In this document: positions 62,480 to 63,762 of the stretch, one piece after another | How the letters are laid out: the number at the start of each line of letters is the position of its first letter | Position numbering within the stretch: the first letter of the stretch is position 1 | From: Actinocrinis sp046724665 | GTDB taxonomy: Bacteria > Actinomycetota > Actinomycetes > Streptomycetales > Catenulisporaceae | Assembly (NCBI GenBank): GCA_046724665.1 | Contig: JBKOWZ010000007.1 | Location: forward strand, 1-63,762 | Reading direction: 5' to 3' | Length of the DNA stretch: 63,762 nucleotides | Made by a program: the position numbers and the translations under genes | Notes under the pieces: generated by a model | The model's input: the letters and a program-made list of their open reading frames with translations, nothing else | Databases searched by the model: none | What the model was told of the DNA's origin: nothing

Positions 62480-63762
62480 TCACTCGCCCCCGTCTTCGCC
62501 CTTGCCGTCGTCCTTCTCGCCGAGGACGTCGCCGAGGCCGGACAGGTCGATCTCGTCGCGGTGCACGAAGCCGTCCGGGTCGTCCAGGTCCTCCGCTGTC
62601 GGCAGCAGGTCGGGGTGCGCCCACAGGTCGTCGCGTCCGTCGATGCCGCGTGCGTCGCCAAGGGAGGCCCACAGCCGCGCCGCGTCACGCAGCCGCCGCG
62701 GCCGCATTTCCAGGCCGACCAGCGCCGAGAACGTCTGCTCGGCGGGGCCGCCGGAGGCACGCCTGCGCCGCAGCGTCTCCCGCAGCGCGCTCGCGGACGG
62801 CAGGTTGGGTGCGGCGGCGGCGTGCACCACGGCGTCCACCCAGCCCTCGGTCAGCGCCAGGATGGTCTCCAGCCTGGCCAGTGCCGCGCGCTGCTGCGGC
62901 GTGTCCGGGGCGGTGAACACGATGCCCTCTTCGAACACGCCCTGTAGGTTCGCCAGTCCCTCCGGCGACTGCGCGTTACGCATCAGTTCCTCGATGCGTC
63001 CCTCATCCACGGTGATCCCGCGCGCATACGCCTCGACCGCTCCGAGCACGTGCGCCTTAAGCCACGGCACGTGCGCGAACAGGCGGTGATAGGCGGCCTC
63101 ACGCATCGCCAGGTACATCCGCACGTCCGACGCGGGCAGTTCGAGTCCTGCGCTGAACGCCGCCACGTTGGCCGGCAGCAGCACCGCCTTGCCGTCGGGG
63201 CCGAGCGGCAGCCCGATGTCCGAGGAGCCGAGCACCTCGGTCGCCAGCTGTGCCAGCGCGGTGCCGACCTGGTGGCCGAACAGCGAGCCGCCCATCTGCC
63301 GCACCAGTCCGGTGATCGGCGTCGCCGCCCCGGCCGCCTCCGGCAGCAGCCCGACCATCGCACCGGTCATCCGGTCCGCCACCGGCTCGACCAGCTGCTT
63401 CCACACCGGCAGTGTCTTCTCGATCCACTCCGCGCGGCTCCACGCCTGCGCCCCGGTGGTGCCGGCCGGCAGCGCGGTCACCTCGTCGAGCCAGAGCTCG
63501 GCCAGCCGTACCGCGTCCTCGATCGGGGCGAGGTCGCCCGAGGTCGGCGAGGGGTCGGGCTGCGCGGCGGTCACCGTGCGCGCAACGTCGCGGGCCATCG
63601 CCCAGTTCACCGGCCCGTCGCCGGCGTTGATCAGCGACTGGATGCGGCCCATCATCATCATGAACATCTGCGGGTCGAGCCCCGGCATCTGCTGGCCGAG
63701 CCCCGCGGCGAAGCTGGCCAGCGACTCGCCCATGTCGCCGCCGCGCCCGCCAAGGCCGAGCG
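62480..63762 (-). CDS. DUF2342 zinc-dependent metalloprotease-like protein (5' end outside window)
   Basis: The protein has at least 417 residues after the ATG at 63733. The frame stays open to the window edge (ends LGLGGRGGD before that ATG), so the N-terminus is missing. It matches the DUF2342/F420-associated zinc-dependent family: YLAMREAAYHRLFAHVPWLKAHVLGAV in pattern is the family's metal-site segment, with LPANVAAFSAGLELP before it. The expected His of REAAxxRLF-type motifs is seen in AYHRLFAH, and activity is not shown. Its C-terminus is acidic (GEKDDGKGEDGGE). Confidence 0.85.
   Translation of the reverse strand, partial: LGLGGRGGDMGESLASFAAGLGQQMPGLDPQMFMMMMGRIQSLINAGDGPVNWAMARDVARTVTAAQPDPSPTSGDLAPIEDAVRLAELWLDEVTALPAGTTGAQAWSRAEWIEKTLPVWKQLVEPVADRMTGAMVGLLPEAAGAATPITGLVRQMGGSLFGHQVGTALAQLATEVLGSSDIGLPLGPDGKAVLLPANVAAFSAGLELPASDVRMYLAMREAAYHRLFAHVPWLKAHVLGAVEAYARGITVDEGRIEELMRNAQSPEGLANLQGVFEEGIVFTAPDTPQQRAALARLETILALTEGWVDAVVHAAAAPNLPSASALRETLRRRRASGGPAEQTFSALVGLEMRPRRLRDAARLWASLGDARGIDGRDDLWAHPDLLPTAEDLDDPDGFVHRDEIDLSGLGDVLGEKDDGKGEDGGE

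Overview
The window is GC-rich DNA of about 70% G+C with strong GC bias at third codon positions, GTG/TTG starts and many 1-4 base stop/start overlaps. The mycothiol S-conjugate amidase gene (mca), a SARP-type regulator, a PAS-GAF-SpoIIE-HATPase phosphatase and several actinobacterial families (DUF4245, DUF4307, DUF5998, DUF6542, DUF1707) point to a Gram-positive actinobacterium. It is probably a filamentous, secondary-metabolite-type lineage (Streptomyces/Catenulispora-like); this assignment is inference. No rRNA, tRNA, CRISPR array or intact transposase was seen.

Layout: 1-2613 is the end of a membrane-anchored VanW-domain protein. 2767-6316 is an ABC-2 exporter with its histidine kinase and NarL-type response regulator. 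6367-8642 holds greA, a DUF4307 gene and mca. 8670-18874 is a surface-polysaccharide region: a large membrane protein, DUF2304+GT2, rfbB-rfbD-GT2 on the minus strand, three tandem rhamnosyltransferase-like GT2 genes and rfbA. 18976-23841 is a large AfsR/SARP regulator converging on a DrrAB-type exporter. 23986-29620 is mixed accessory DNA: a short GrpE-like protein, a methyltransferase divergent from a TetR gene with twin operators, an NRDE protein, recQ, a broken Mrr endonuclease and a MazEF-like pair.

29671-50952 is housekeeping: a DUF255 thioredoxin-like protein, hemolysin III, pckG, a cis-prenyltransferase, phoH2, an SLT-like secreted protein, class I fumarase, DUF1707, a thioesterase, a MITE, an MFS exporter fused to a MarR-like domain, glpX, DUF4245, xseB, a GNAT, xseA, ispH, DUF6542, rmuC and ychF. 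50953-63762 holds a Ser/Thr kinase, a PLP decarboxylase, a NUDIX hydrolase, the SpoIIE phosphatase, topoisomerase IV subunit A, an operon of DUF5998, an alkaline-phosphatase-type hydrolase and a rhodanese, and a partial DUF2342 gene.

From memory, the order greA-DUF4307-mca ... DUF255-hlyIII-uppS-phoH2-fum-glpX-DUF4245-xseBA-ispH-DUF6542-ychF matches the Mycobacterium tuberculosis Rv1080c-Rv1112 backbone. On that reading, the roughly 21 kb between mca and the DUF255 gene is lineage-specific cargo in a conserved neighbourhood. I found no clear candidate for a wholly new system. The best leads are the candidate SARP repeats ahead of drrA, the twin TetR operators, the stand-alone GrpE, the MFS-MarR fusion beside a MITE, and a long structured leader ahead of the secreted SLT-like gene.
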